The notes under the pieces were generated by a model. The model was not told the origin of the DNA and made no database searches. It saw nothing but the letters and a program-made list of their open reading frames with translations. Both the position numbers and the translations under genes were made by a program. A stretch of 64,000 nt of DNA from Ostreococcus mediterraneus. Taxonomy: Eukaryota > Chlorophyta > Mamiellophyceae > Mamiellales > Bathycoccaceae. This document shows positions 27,538 through 37,138 of this stretch, one piece after another. The stretch spans positions 606,106 to 670,105 of the forward strand of contig WMKK01000010.1 in assembly GCA_012295225.1 (NCBI GenBank). Reading direction: 5' to 3'. Within the stretch, counting starts at the first letter, position 1. Every line of letters begins with the position of its first letter.

Positions 27538-30057
27538 CTACGCCGCCGTCGTCGGCGTCGGTTCGCATCGCGCAAAGTTGACAAAGCCGGCGTGCGGGTC
27601 GGCGTCGACGAAGCGCAGCGTGAGGGTCTCGCCTAACACCCCAGCGCGATCGAGCTTGATGACAGTTTCAAAACCCAAGTCTTCGAAAATCACCAAGGCT
27701 AAATCGTCGCCGCGAATGAGCTTGACGAGCGTGGCGCGCCACCGCGCGTCGGCGGGTTGTCGCGAAAAGTAGACGTGCGACCAATACTTTGTGGTTTCGC
27801 GCTGGGATTTGATCGCAGCACCGACGCTCGCGCCGACGTCTTCGGTCATGCGCTCTAAAGTCTCGGCATCTGCGAATGGCAGTGGACGTTCACCGCGCAA
27901 ATGCGCCTTGATTTGATAGTGCGCCAGGATATCGGCATACCGACGAATGGGCGACGTAAATTGCACGTACGCCTGCAATCCCAAACCCGAGTGTGGTCGC
28001 GGCGTGGCACCGCTCGTGGACGAGCTCATGGACATACGCATGGCTATGTCTTGACAAATACCTTCAGGAATGCGATCCCATTCGTCGTCAGACATCAAAC
28101 GCGGCTCGTTTTGCCCGCGGTATGGTAACGGAATGCCTTCGCGCGCGCCGTACCCGCCGACGACGTCGCCGACGAGCACCATCATTTCCGAAACCAACAT
28201 CCGCGCCGGTGCCTCGCTATCGAGCATGGACATGTTCACAGTGATGTCTTCATCCTCGCCTCCGCGCGCAGTGGCGCCTTTGACGTCCAAGTAAACCTCC
28301 GGGAGCAAGATGGTCACAGCGCCGTCATCCGCCCGACGTTCGTCTCTCGCGCGCGCCGCCGCGTACAACAACCTCAAATCCGCGTCACACGTCGCGCTTT
28401 TCAACTCGGCGTCGACGTCGTCGTACGTCCATCGTCGGTCAAGTTTCACATAACTCGGCATGATTTCAAAATCCAACACGCACCCTTCGCGAGCGATGTC
28501 CGCGCGCACCGTCATCGCCTCGCACTTGTCGCCGCCGAGCGACATTGGCCCAGAGGCGAGCGCGAGCGGGAACATGGGAACCATTTCGCTCGGGTAATAC
28601 ACCGTCGTCGCTCGACGACGAGCGATGTGGTCGAGTGCGCTATCGCGTTCAATCCAACGAGTGGGGTCGGCGATGTGCACCCACACTCGAATGACGCCGT
28701 CGTCTCCGAGCGCTTGCACGCTCAATCCGTCATCCACCTCGACGGTGCCCGCGTCGTCGATGGCGTACACCTTGAGGTGAGTTAAATCTAACCGCGTCGA
28801 CGCGTCGGGGTCGGGTGGAGCGTTGGCTAATAACGCTTGCGTGGCCTCGTGCGCGTGTTCAGGGAATTCAATCGGCACATCGTACCGGCGAATCGCTAGA
28901 TTTTCGTGCGCGCTCCACGCGCCAGTCGCAATCAACGTCTTCAACGCGCTCTCAGGCGAGCGCGAAAATCCAAGCTTGGTGAGCAAATCATCCGCCATGG
29001 CTTTTTCCCCGGGCGAGTAAAACTTGTCTCCCAACGCATACGCCTGTAAAGCTTCGAAACGACGCACGCGGGCGTCGTTGTCTTCGTCATCATGGCGCCA
29101 CAACGTCGCCGGGTCTGGCTTGTCCCCGCGCGGCGCCGCGACGGCGGCTTTGATTTCATCCACAAACGCGCGCTCCAACATCTCCACGCGCGCCTCAGCT
29201 TGGGCTTTTCGCGTAAGCGCTTCTATTTGCTCCGCCGTGCGTGGTTCATATTGCCCCTTAGCCTTTGTTTTAAAGTACAAACCACCCGCCGGAGAGTTGA
29301 GCATGCGATGCGCCGCGTACGCGCGCTCGGCATCCACGTCTCCAAACACCACGTCACTCACGTATAAAGCGTCTATAATCTCATCACCACTCGCCAACTC
29401 ATGTATCAACTCCCAAGCACTCGAAATGAGCGAGTCGTCCTCCACGCACTTGTTCGCAAACGCCTCCATATCCCGCGCGACGACGCCGGCGCCGTAATTC
29501 GCCTCGACAGTTTTCTTCGCCACCTTCACCGTCTGCTCCCCACCCTCACGCACGATCCACCCAGTCTTACCATCCGCTTTATCTATCGTACCTAACCTCG
29601 TCTCCCCCTTACGCGAATACGCAATCACATCGCCGACGACCGCATCTTCCGGCGCCCGCGTCCTCCCGCCCGACGCCGACGCCGACGCCGCTCGACCGCG
29701 CGTCGTCGTCCCGCGCGCCGACGCCGCAAACGTCGCGAGCGAACCCACCGACGACGACGACGACATCGACGACGACATCGACGACGACGACGACATCGAC
29801 GCATTCCACCCCAGACCCGGTCTCGCCGACGCACGCCACCATCGTCCACGAAACACCGCCGTCGTCGTCGTCGTCGTCGATGGTGGCGTCATCGCCATCC
29901 ACGACATCGATGTCCCTAACGCCGTCGCACCGTTCGCGCACGCGCGCGCGACGCCCGCGAGACGTCCGCGCGGTGGCATCGACGCGCGAACGGCGCGTCC
30001 GCGTCCGCGCGCGCACCGCGCCACCGCCGCCGCCGCCGCGCACCGCGACGACGACAT
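27538..30057 (-). CDS. Organellar RNase II/R family exoribonuclease (RNR1-like)
   Basis: An 839-aa 3'-5' hydrolytic exoribonuclease with an RNB domain, like plant RNR1, which matures rRNA and mRNA in chloroplasts and mitochondria. The first 100 residues are Ala/Arg/Ser/Met-rich and form a likely transit peptide. The catalytic RNB signature is YAIDDAGTVEVDDGLSV at about 428-444, with the clustered aspartates that hold Mg2+, followed by VWVHIADPTRWI and YYPSEMVPMFP. The conserved LQAYVQFTSPIRRYADILAHYQI and a C-terminal S1-like region (KLIRGDDLALVIFEDLGFE) complete the family layout. The N-terminal domain is long and divergent, as in plant RNR1. It converges with petE. Confidence 0.88.
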   Translation of the reverse strand: MSSSRCAAAAAVARCARGRGRAVRASMPPRGRLAGVARACANGATALGTSMSWMAMTPPSTTTTTTAVFRGRWWRASARPGLGWNASMSSSSSMSSSMSSSSSVGSLATFAASARGTTTRGRAASASASGGRTRAPEDAVVGDVIAYSRKGETRLGTIDKADGKTGWIVREGGEQTVKVAKKTVEANYGAGVVARDMEAFANKCVEDDSLISSAWELIHELASGDEIIDALYVSDVVFGDVDAERAYAAHRMLNSPAGGLYFKTKAKGQYEPRTAEQIEALTRKAQAEARVEMLERAFVDEIKAAVAAPRGDKPDPATLWRHDDEDNDARVRRFEALQAYALGDKFYSPGEKAMADDLLTKLGFSRSPESALKTLIATGAWSAHENLAIRRYDVPIEFPEHAHEATQALLANAPPDPDASTRLDLTHLKVYAIDDAGTVEVDDGLSVQALGDDGVIRVWVHIADPTRWIERDSALDHIARRRATTVYYPSEMVPMFPLALASGPMSLGGDKCEAMTVRADIAREGCVLDFEIMPSYVKLDRRWTYDDVDAELKSATCDADLRLLYAAARARDERRADDGAVTILLPEVYLDVKGATARGGEDEDITVNMSMLDSEAPARMLVSEMMVLVGDVVGGYGAREGIPLPYRGQNEPRLMSDDEWDRIPEGICQDIAMRMSMSSSTSGATPRPHSGLGLQAYVQFTSPIRRYADILAHYQIKAHLRGERPLPFADAETLERMTEDVGASVGAAIKSQRETTKYWSHVYFSRQPADARWRATLVKLIRGDDLALVIFEDLGFETVIKLDRAGVLGETLTLRFVDADPHAGFVNFARCEPTPTTAA

Positions 30058-30775
30058 CTCGCGACGACGACGGCGCCCGCGGCGTCGACGCCGACGACGA
30101 ACGACCCCGCGTTGAAAATGGTATATCTAGTCTTAAAAATACTATAGTATTGTATCGTCTGCGACTCTCGTGGACGGAGGTGCGCGCGGTGCACACACAG
30201 AGCACGCACTGGAGCACCGGTGCCGTCGAGTTCGACGCGAGGCGTGCCCTACGTACGCCGCGAGGCGTCGCGTCGCGTTCAATCTCACTCCACGACGTCG
30301 CGCTGCGCATCTACCCGCATCGCACGCCGCGCATCGACGGGTCGCGCGCGCCGCGACCCCCGGTGCGGGGCGGTGTACTGTCTCCAATGCTAGTGTTCGC
30401 GTTATTACCGTTATACGTTTCTAAAAGGGGAGGTGGACGTGGTGAAACCCTACTACGTAGGGCTCGCTTCTTTTATTTTCATCGCACTCGACGTTTTTGT
30501 CGCTCTGTATATCTTATTACACCCTAACCGTCGCGCGTGGGCACGACGTTCTGCCAGACAGCACCGGTCGAGTACACGCGATGACGGGGTTTGTTCTTTG
30601 TGTGCGCGTCGGATGATTTCAAACGCGCACCCGCGACGCGACGCGGTTCGCGCGCGCACCGCACGGCGCGACGCTGACGACGACGACGACGCATCGCATC
30701 GCAGTGCGCGCGTGCGTTGATTCGTGGCGTTGATTCGCACGCGCGCGCGTTCGCGGTGGTGGTGGTGGTCCCGCG
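30058..30775. other. 718-bp divergent intergenic region, no confirmed gene
   Basis: The region lies between the RNR1-like and MCM10 starts. It has AT-rich patches at about 30113-30160 and 30410-30530 and a short inverted repeat (ccctac...gtaggg near 30445-30460). An open frame around 30433-30720 contains a transmembrane-like stretch (YYVGLASFIFIALDVFVALYILL) but has no ATG before it. I see no tRNA or snRNA signature. Confidence 0.5.
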
Positions 30776-32677
30776 ATGGCGCACGGCGCGAGCGATGGTG
30801 GCGGTGGTGGCGCGCCGCACGCGTACGAACCGATGAGCGGGGTGAAGATGCGCGATCGCGTGGTGTCTGGCGCGGTGGTGAAGTCAAGATTCGATGCGCG
30901 AAAGTATGTGAGCGATTACGGTGAGCTCGAGCGCGAGCCGCGTGGGGGGTATGGGTTCGTGGGCGTGGTGTTGGAGCGCTCGGGGAGGCGAACGAACGGG
31001 CGAGGCGGGGAGTACGCGATGTGGCGGGTCGGGGAGCTGAAGAATGGTGGTGGGAGCGTCAGTGTGAATGTGTTTGGTGATGCGTATGACGCGTATGGGG
31101 CGAGCGTGGAGGCTGGTCATATTGTGGCGGTTTTTGACGCCAAGTTTTATAAATCGATGAGCGTGAGCGTGGAGACGACGGCGCAGGTGCTTAGAATCGG
31201 CCGAGCGGTGGATTACGGTGTGTGTAAGGCGACGAAGAATGATGGCACGCCGTGTACGAAAGCGGTGAATGTGGCGGAGTGTTTGTATTGTGAGTTTCAC
31301 GTGCCCAAGGCGATTAAGGCTTTGGCCAACGCGTCGAGGCAAATGACGTCGGCGTCGGGGAAGCGCAACGCGTCGGCGGCAGCCACGACTGGGGATTTAG
31401 CGCGTAGTATCAAGGCTCGAGGGGCGTCGACGATGAATATCGGCAAAGAATCACACATGAATCGACCGGGTGGTGGTGTCATGACTGGTGCGCCCGCATC
31501 GAGCGCGCGGGCGATTGGAATGATTAAATCAACGTTCGGGTACGTGCCCAAGGCGGCGCTCGGCGCGGCAAAGCCGACGGTGAATGGCGGTGGCTGGAAC
31601 GGCGCAAAGCCGCCAAAGACGATGTCGCTCGATGACGACGAAGACGACGTGTTCGGGGCGGACGATAACCGATTTTTAGTCGAGCAAATCAAGAAGAATC
31701 ACTCCGCCACGGTGCAGCGCAACAAGGTGGACAAAGATTTAGCGCGACAACGCGCCATCGCGGCGAAATTACAAAACCCGTTGGAGAAATCAGACCCGAA
31801 CGATACGTCGGCGAAAAGACCAACAGGTCGAGTCACAGTTGAGCACAAGCCTTTGCCGACGCATCTCAATGCGGCTGGTTTAGTCACTGAGACGGTGGAG
31901 AGCATGAAGAAAAAGCTAGACAGAGAAATCTCGCGGCGAAAAGAGCTCGAGGCTGAAAACGACGCGCTTCGACGACGCTTAGCCTCGTTTGAATCGGCAG
32001 CGACGACGACAGCGGCGGTGGCATCAGCGACGACGACCGGGCGGGTACCCATGGCGGAAGTTGGTAACCAAATTTCGTCAGGAACATCGTCATTTGTAGT
32101 GAAGCGCCCCGTATCGGCAGCGGGCAGCGACGGCGCGGGCGCGAGCAAAGCGCAAAAACTGTTTGGCAATGTCGCGGCGACGGCGACGTTGACGTCGAGA
32201 TACGCTGAGGACGCCGCTGAGGAAGATCACGACGAACTCATGGGCGTGATGGACAAGTTGGAAGAACGTGATCAATTAACGGCGCAATTGGCGCTCAAGC
32301 GCGAAACAAAGAAGAAAGTCTGGCACTGCGCGCAATGTCGAACGAAAACCGCGCACTTTCCCAAGGAGTGTAAAGATAACGGACACGCAATCAAGGAGAT
32401 TGAATCCGTCATGCGTTACTTTAAATGCAAGGCGTGCAACGAAACGAATGTATCTTACGACGCATTGTTGCCAAAGAATTGTCGTCGAAACGGATGCACG
32501 AGCGTCATATTCACTCAAGTCACCGCGGCGGATGTCACCGCAGCCTGCAAGCCCAGTCGTGCAGAAATTTCCAGCGCTGAGGCGCGAGGCGCGCAGCCTA
32601 TTGCCGAACGGGAGGCGCTCAATGCGCGCGGTATCGAGCACGGGTTCCGTCTAGACACGATTCACTCGTCCACATGA
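30776..32677 (+). CDS. MCM10: MCM10 DNA replication initiation factor
   Basis: A 633-aa replication factor that activates the CMG helicase and recruits DNA polymerase alpha. The internal domain is present: an OB-fold at about 45-150 (VVSGAVVKSRFDARKYVSDYG, MWRVGELKNGGG, VAVFDAKFYK) followed by the CCCH zinc finger CKATKNDGTPCTKAVNVAEC...CEFH at about 151-177. The C-terminal vertebrate-like domain is also present, with paired zinc ribbons (WHCAQCRTKTAHFPKEC and YFKCKACNETN...LPKNCRRNGC) at about 515-585. A short coiled coil precedes it (MKKKLDREISRRKELEAENDALRRRL). Retaining the C-terminal ribbons is notable because yeast lacks them. It is convergent with the OXA2-like gene. Confidence 0.93.
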   Translation: MAHGASDGGGGGAPHAYEPMSGVKMRDRVVSGAVVKSRFDARKYVSDYGELEREPRGGYGFVGVVLERSGRRTNGRGGEYAMWRVGELKNGGGSVSVNVFGDAYDAYGASVEAGHIVAVFDAKFYKSMSVSVETTAQVLRIGRAVDYGVCKATKNDGTPCTKAVNVAECLYCEFHVPKAIKALANASRQMTSASGKRNASAAATTGDLARSIKARGASTMNIGKESHMNRPGGGVMTGAPASSARAIGMIKSTFGYVPKAALGAAKPTVNGGGWNGAKPPKTMSLDDDEDDVFGADDNRFLVEQIKKNHSATVQRNKVDKDLARQRAIAAKLQNPLEKSDPNDTSAKRPTGRVTVEHKPLPTHLNAAGLVTETVESMKKKLDREISRRKELEAENDALRRRLASFESAATTTAAVASATTTGRVPMAEVGNQISSGTSSFVVKRPVSAAGSDGAGASKAQKLFGNVAATATLTSRYAEDAAEEDHDELMGVMDKLEERDQLTAQLALKRETKKKVWHCAQCRTKTAHFPKECKDNGHAIKEIESVMRYFKCKACNETNVSYDALLPKNCRRNGCTSVIFTQVTAADVTAACKPSRAEISSAEARGAQPIAEREALNARGIEHGFRLDTIHSST

Positions 32678-32759
32678 CGAAAAATGTAAGATACGCACGG
32701 GGTTACTGGTAGAAACTACTACCGGTACGCTCGCTAGAAATATAATAAATGCTAGTCTA

Positions 32760-34427
32760 CTACTTTGCCGCCGCTTTGTCTACGCCAAGCTCTCGTTCGA
32801 GAGGTTTGACGTAACGCTCGCGAATATCCGGCACTAACTCAGCCGCTTCGCGTAAAATGTCAAGCGCGCGCTCGGGATCGCCATTCAACTTTACCGCGCT
32901 CGCCAAAGCAACTTTAATTGACGCGTCTGACGGATTCAATCTATTGGCCTCGCCGAGAGCTTCGCTGGCAAGATTTAAATCCCCAATACGCGCTCGTGCG
33001 ACACCTGCGCCCATGAGCGCGCGCGACCGCTGCATGGCGTTGGGCTCGGCGCGCGCCGAGTATTCATACGTCAACGCGGACTTTTTCCATTCTTTCAACA
33101 GTGCATACGTCTGTCCGAGCGCAAAAAGCACCGATGGGTGAGCATTTCCTAAATCTTCTCCGCGCAGCGGCTTGTTATCACTCTCGGTGCTAGATGACGA
33201 ACCATCTTGAGATTCCCCACGCGCCGCGCGCAAAAGCAAATTAATGGCGAGCGTGTTGTTATTCTCTGAGCGCGCCTTTGCCGCTGCCTTGACGAGCTCT
33301 GACGTCGCCCCTGTCATAATGGGTGCGTCTTCACCCGAGTACCCTTTGCTTGCCGCCAGAGCGCGCGTGGTTTTGGCAAGATCTTCAGCACCAAGCGTTC
33401 GCCGCGCAAACGTCGAGCTCAGCAGTTGATTTTGCGCCAACGCGTACGTGCTCGACGCGAACCAGTAGCAATGCACCGCTTGAGGAAGCTGCAGACCAAT
33501 AACTAACGCAGGCAACGTGAGCCATTCGAGAAACAGTTTCACAATCGTCATACCCCGAGATTTTTGCGCAGCTTGCGCGAAATTTGCGTTGACATTTGCG
33601 AATAACGCCGCCGCGGTGAGCACTGGAAGCACCCCACCATACGTCCCCATAGGTGCAATCATCGTCCCCACATCCACCGCGGGTAACGTCAGGTCGCTGA
33701 ACCACGCGGTACCACCAGCGTTGAGGCCATTCATGGCGCCGTCAGACGCTAAACGACGCACCGCCATCACCGCGCACACAAAGAATGGAATTTGCGCCAG
33801 AGGACCCGCGACCAACCACGCTAGATGCGCCCCGATGCCTGGTGACTTTGCCCGAATATCCTTCACCGCGTCCAAGACATCTCGCACACCTACACGTTCG
33901 GCGTCTCCACCTTTTGAGGCCTTGGCGAGCGAGCTCGCGGCGCTAAGTGTCGCGCTGGCGCGTATGGTCTGCACGCTCACCGGCGCCATAGCCGCGCGAA
34001 CCACAACCGCACTCGCCGCGAGCGTGAGCCACCACGGCGCACCCGTGAACGCTTGTGCGTACGTCATGGCGTCGGCGACAACCCCCACGGGGTCTAGCCC
34101 AAACGCCACGTCTCGCGGTTCTACGGCGCTCGCGACGACGCTCCACTCCTCGCCCGCCTCACCAGCGTGCGACGAAGATGTCACCCCAGATGCGCGCGAC
34201 ATCGACTCCGCGTCTACAGAGACGTCTTCGGCAATCGTAGGCATCGCGTGCGTGTCATCTTCGTCGTCTCGTTGCGCACCAAACGCGAAACCACGCGTGA
34301 AAACGCTGGATGACGTCGACGCGCGACGCCTCGAGCGTATAGACGTGGACGTCGCGTCCTCTAGGCGTGCGTTTGACGCGATGAGCACGCGCGTGCACGC
34401 ATCGGGCACGATAAGCCGACGCGCCAT
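32760..34427 (-). CDS. Oxa1/YidC-family insertase with TPR domain (OXA2-like)
   Basis: A 555-aa mitochondrial inner-membrane insertase. The first 40 residues (MARRLIVPDACTRVLIASNARL...SIRSRRR) fit a presequence. The YidC/Oxa1 core lies at about 110-360, with hydrophobic segments APWWLTLAASAVVVRAAMAP, HLAWLVAGPLAQIPFFVCAVMAV, and LEWLTLPALVIGLQLPQAVHCYWFASSTYALAQN. The C-terminal 170 residues form TPR-like helical repeats (VLFALGQTYALLKEWKKSALTYEYSARAEP; PERALDILREAAELVPD). Plant OXA2-type proteins have this same C-terminal TPR extension and assist cytochrome oxidase subunit 2 assembly. The frame continues to 34721 into the Pol lambda gene; I use the ATG at 34427. Confidence 0.85.
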   Translation of the reverse strand: MARRLIVPDACTRVLIASNARLEDATSTSIRSRRRASTSSSVFTRGFAFGAQRDDEDDTHAMPTIAEDVSVDAESMSRASGVTSSSHAGEAGEEWSVVASAVEPRDVAFGLDPVGVVADAMTYAQAFTGAPWWLTLAASAVVVRAAMAPVSVQTIRASATLSAASSLAKASKGGDAERVGVRDVLDAVKDIRAKSPGIGAHLAWLVAGPLAQIPFFVCAVMAVRRLASDGAMNGLNAGGTAWFSDLTLPAVDVGTMIAPMGTYGGVLPVLTAAALFANVNANFAQAAQKSRGMTIVKLFLEWLTLPALVIGLQLPQAVHCYWFASSTYALAQNQLLSSTFARRTLGAEDLAKTTRALAASKGYSGEDAPIMTGATSELVKAAAKARSENNNTLAINLLLRAARGESQDGSSSSTESDNKPLRGEDLGNAHPSVLFALGQTYALLKEWKKSALTYEYSARAEPNAMQRSRALMGAGVARARIGDLNLASEALGEANRLNPSDASIKVALASAVKLNGDPERALDILREAAELVPDIRERYVKPLERELGVDKAAAK

Positions 34428-34567
34428 GGTCACGCCACGCGCTATGCCTCTCGACCGAGGCGACATTCTCGCGTACGAAGGTGTGTGGAGTTGGCGAGTG
34501 CGAAGCCGGGAGCGTAGCGTGTTGCATCGTCGGCGCGTATTCGTTTCTATTGTCAATTCTAACGCCA

Positions 34568-36649
34568 CTAAACATCCCGTCGCTCCGGGGAGACGTAATC
34601 CAAACCTAAAGCCGTAAACACGTCCTCTTCGGACGTGACGCTGATTCGAGACATCTCGACTTGCTCGCGGTCGGCATACAAGCCTTTGTCTTGAAGATTG
34701 AAGCCTTTCAATTTGGCCCACAGGCGCATGCTGCGGTTGAAACGCATAGACCCAGTAAAGTACAATAGTGCCGTAGGTAACTGTGCAGAATGGTAAATTT
34801 TGATATCCATTCGTCGGTGTACCGGCGGTTTGGTGTCCGAGTCATCGAGAGGGCGCTGGAGGCGTGCTACACCCATGTAAGTGACGTCGCCGACGAGCAA
34901 GTCATCGGTGAGAATGCCAGACCGGGGACTCTTCCCACCTGGACGCAAATCGTTCAAGATGTGCATCAACAAATCTGTCATGCACGATTCATCGCGACAT
35001 TCTACGAGTACATCGATGTCACCCGATGATGATCTACCTCGACGAAAAGAACCGACGCAGTAGCAGTGTACTTTGTCGTCCATGAATGTATTCGCCGCTT
35101 CGCGAACTGCTGTCGCCAAAACGCTCACCTCCTCTCGCGGAATGCGCTCTTTGAACTCTTCAACGTACTTGAGACCAATAGATTGCGGTTCGCTAAGCGT
35201 GCCTTTCGGCGCTCGGCGTAAATCTGCAACACTTTTATAGCCTTTTAAGAAGAGTTTGTGAGCCGTGACTGGCCCAATTCCATGCACGCCGGTGAGTTCG
35301 AGACACGCCTTGACATCTGGTCGCTGCTTCATCTCGTCTAACGCTTTCAATTTTCCAAAGCTTAGAATCTCTCCCACGTACTTTCGAATTTTTGAAGTCT
35401 TCTTGGACAACATAGGAATCGAGTCGCATTGGTCTGTGGATGTCACTTCAAAATTCAACGCGCGCAACGCGTTCGCTGCTTGATTGTATTGCTTACCACG
35501 ATATTCGTCCCGCAAAGCAGATTTGTAAATTTCTCCGAGCTCGGCGAGAATATCTGCAACCTTGGTGTTGCACTCCATGACTAGCTTTTTTTCCGTGTAT
35601 GCGTTTGGTTGACACACAAAAAACTCTCGACGTTTCTCAAGCTTTTCGTTATCAACAAAGTCGCTCGTCCATATAGCCTCACCATGCGCACCTTTGAGCA
35701 TGAGCGCGCTCGCACGCTTTGCTTGTGATGACTTTCGTTCCACGGGCGCCATTGCGTTGTTCGTCGTGCTTACCGATTGAGACATGTCGTCGATATGTGG
35801 AATCTCTGGGAGCGCGGCGACGTGCGCGCGAGGCGCATAATCGCTCTCGCTCAACCTCGACGATTGCTTAAAGCAAGCCGTAATCCATTCTAAATTTACC
35901 TTTATAACGTCATCGGACAAGTCGTCCATCGCCTTTGCGAGTACAATGTTATCGTCACTCGCGATGACGTGAGTGACTTCTCCTTGCTCGTCGTCAACCT
36001 CCACCGCCACGCCGCCCATGCGCGTGAGTAACTTCGCGAGCGTCGCCTTACGTTTCGCCGCAACGTTCACAAAGAGCGCACATACACCATCCATGACATG
36101 ATTTGTCGACGTCACGAGCGCGTGCGCGTCTTCAGTGTCATCGGCATCGACATCGCCTTTGGGTTCGGATGCCATCGCCAGCGCACGCGAATGGAGTGCC
36201 AACATTTTCCTATACGGCTCGCATCCGGGCGCGTCGTCGCTCGGCTCATCCATATCGACGCCTAATGCGTCGACGAACATCGCTGCGTTATGTTTAAGAT
36301 CCTCCGTGTGCACTTCAGACGTCGTCGAACGCGACGCACGCGACGCGTCCAGGGCACCTCGCGCAGTCGTCGCGGGCGCCGCGTTTCGCGTCAACGCCGA
36401 AGGCTCGCTCGCTAAATCTCTCGCGCGTAAATCTTCCGGTAACATCAACGCACTCGTCGCCGTGGGCGATGATTTATGCACGTTCCGTCGCGAACGACGC
36501 TTAGCTCGACGACCATCGTCATCGTCCTCACCGCGCGCGTCTCGTTCCAAGAGCGCTAAAATGTCCCTCTCTGGCGTCGACACCGACCGCCTTCGCCGCC
36601 GATGTTTTCGCGCCTCCTCCGCCTCCGCCGCGCCGTCGTCTCGCACCAT
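34568..36649 (-). CDS. POLL: DNA polymerase lambda (family X) with BRCT domain
   Basis: A 693-aa family-X repair polymerase for base-excision and end-joining repair. A BRCT domain lies at about 190-285 (RMGGVAVEVDDEQGEVTHVI and KVNLEWITACFKQS). The 8-kDa and fingers helices follow (YRGKQYNQAANALRAL and LTGVHGIGPVTAHKLF, a helix-hairpin-helix). The catalytic palm has GSFRRGRSSSGDIDVLV near 535-548 with the two metal-binding aspartates, and RRMDIKI near 612 with the third. The C terminus YFTGSMRFNRSMRLWAKLKGFNL is the classic nucleotide-selection region of pol lambda. An acidic/basic N-terminal region with KRRSRR likely imports it to the nucleus. Its stop is 140 bp before the OXA2-like start. 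Confidence 0.92.
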   Translation of the reverse strand: MVRDDGAAEAEEARKHRRRRRSVSTPERDILALLERDARGEDDDDGRRAKRRSRRNVHKSSPTATSALMLPEDLRARDLASEPSALTRNAAPATTARGALDASRASRSTTSEVHTEDLKHNAAMFVDALGVDMDEPSDDAPGCEPYRKMLALHSRALAMASEPKGDVDADDTEDAHALVTSTNHVMDGVCALFVNVAAKRKATLAKLLTRMGGVAVEVDDEQGEVTHVIASDDNIVLAKAMDDLSDDVIKVNLEWITACFKQSSRLSESDYAPRAHVAALPEIPHIDDMSQSVSTTNNAMAPVERKSSQAKRASALMLKGAHGEAIWTSDFVDNEKLEKRREFFVCQPNAYTEKKLVMECNTKVADILAELGEIYKSALRDEYRGKQYNQAANALRALNFEVTSTDQCDSIPMLSKKTSKIRKYVGEILSFGKLKALDEMKQRPDVKACLELTGVHGIGPVTAHKLFLKGYKSVADLRRAPKGTLSEPQSIGLKYVEEFKERIPREEVSVLATAVREAANTFMDDKVHCYCVGSFRRGRSSSGDIDVLVECRDESCMTDLLMHILNDLRPGGKSPRSGILTDDLLVGDVTYMGVARLQRPLDDSDTKPPVHRRMDIKIYHSAQLPTALLYFTGSMRFNRSMRLWAKLKGFNLQDKGLYADREQVEMSRISVTSEEDVFTALGLDYVSPERRDV

Positions 36650-36693
36650 CTTTGTCTAAAGTGTTTACCGCCTAATTTATCCTCCTCTGTCGA

Positions 36694-37026
36694 TCAACGC
36701 TCGCCATTGTCGTCTAAATCGTCGTCGTCGTCTAAATCGTCCTCGCGTCCACCCGGCGTGCGCGCGACAACCAACTCCCCGTTCGCCCCACCGCCACCGC
36801 CGCCCGCCCCGCCACCGCCCGCGTGCGACGGCGGCAACACGCGCACGCGCACCCCACCGCCCGCCGCGCCGGTGCCCGCGCACCCGCGGCCGATGTCGTC
36901 CAACCGCGCTTGTTCCGCGCGCTCGAACGCCTTACCACTCGCGCTGCGATCAAACGTCGCGTCCGCGCACGGCGTGCGCGCGCCCAGGGCGTACGTCCCG
37001 TTCGAACGCACGCGCGCGAATGTCAT
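36694..37026 (-). CDS. Possible small acidic-tailed protein
   Basis: A 110-aa open frame starts at the ATG at 37026 (MTFARVRSNGTYALGART), has a Gly-rich middle and ends in an Asp-rich tail (EDDLDDDDDLDDNGER). It lies 44 bp upstream of the Pol lambda start, on the same strand, and is divergent from the membrane-protein gene at 37139. The N-terminal half looks more like protein than the shadows on the other strand, but I recognise no family, and GC-rich DNA gives many false frames. Treat as tentative. Confidence 0.35.
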   Translation of the reverse strand: MTFARVRSNGTYALGARTPCADATFDRSASGKAFERAEQARLDDIGRGCAGTGAAGGGVRVRVLPPSHAGGGGAGGGGGGANGELVVARTPGGREDDLDDDDDLDDNGER

Positions 37027-37138
37027 GCACGCGTCGTTCGGTGTCACGCGCGTTGAGCGTCGTTGACGTCGACGTCAAAGCGTGCGCGCGAGATTGTGAC
37101 GAATTTAAACGACGACACGAACCGCACTTCGAGTCGTC

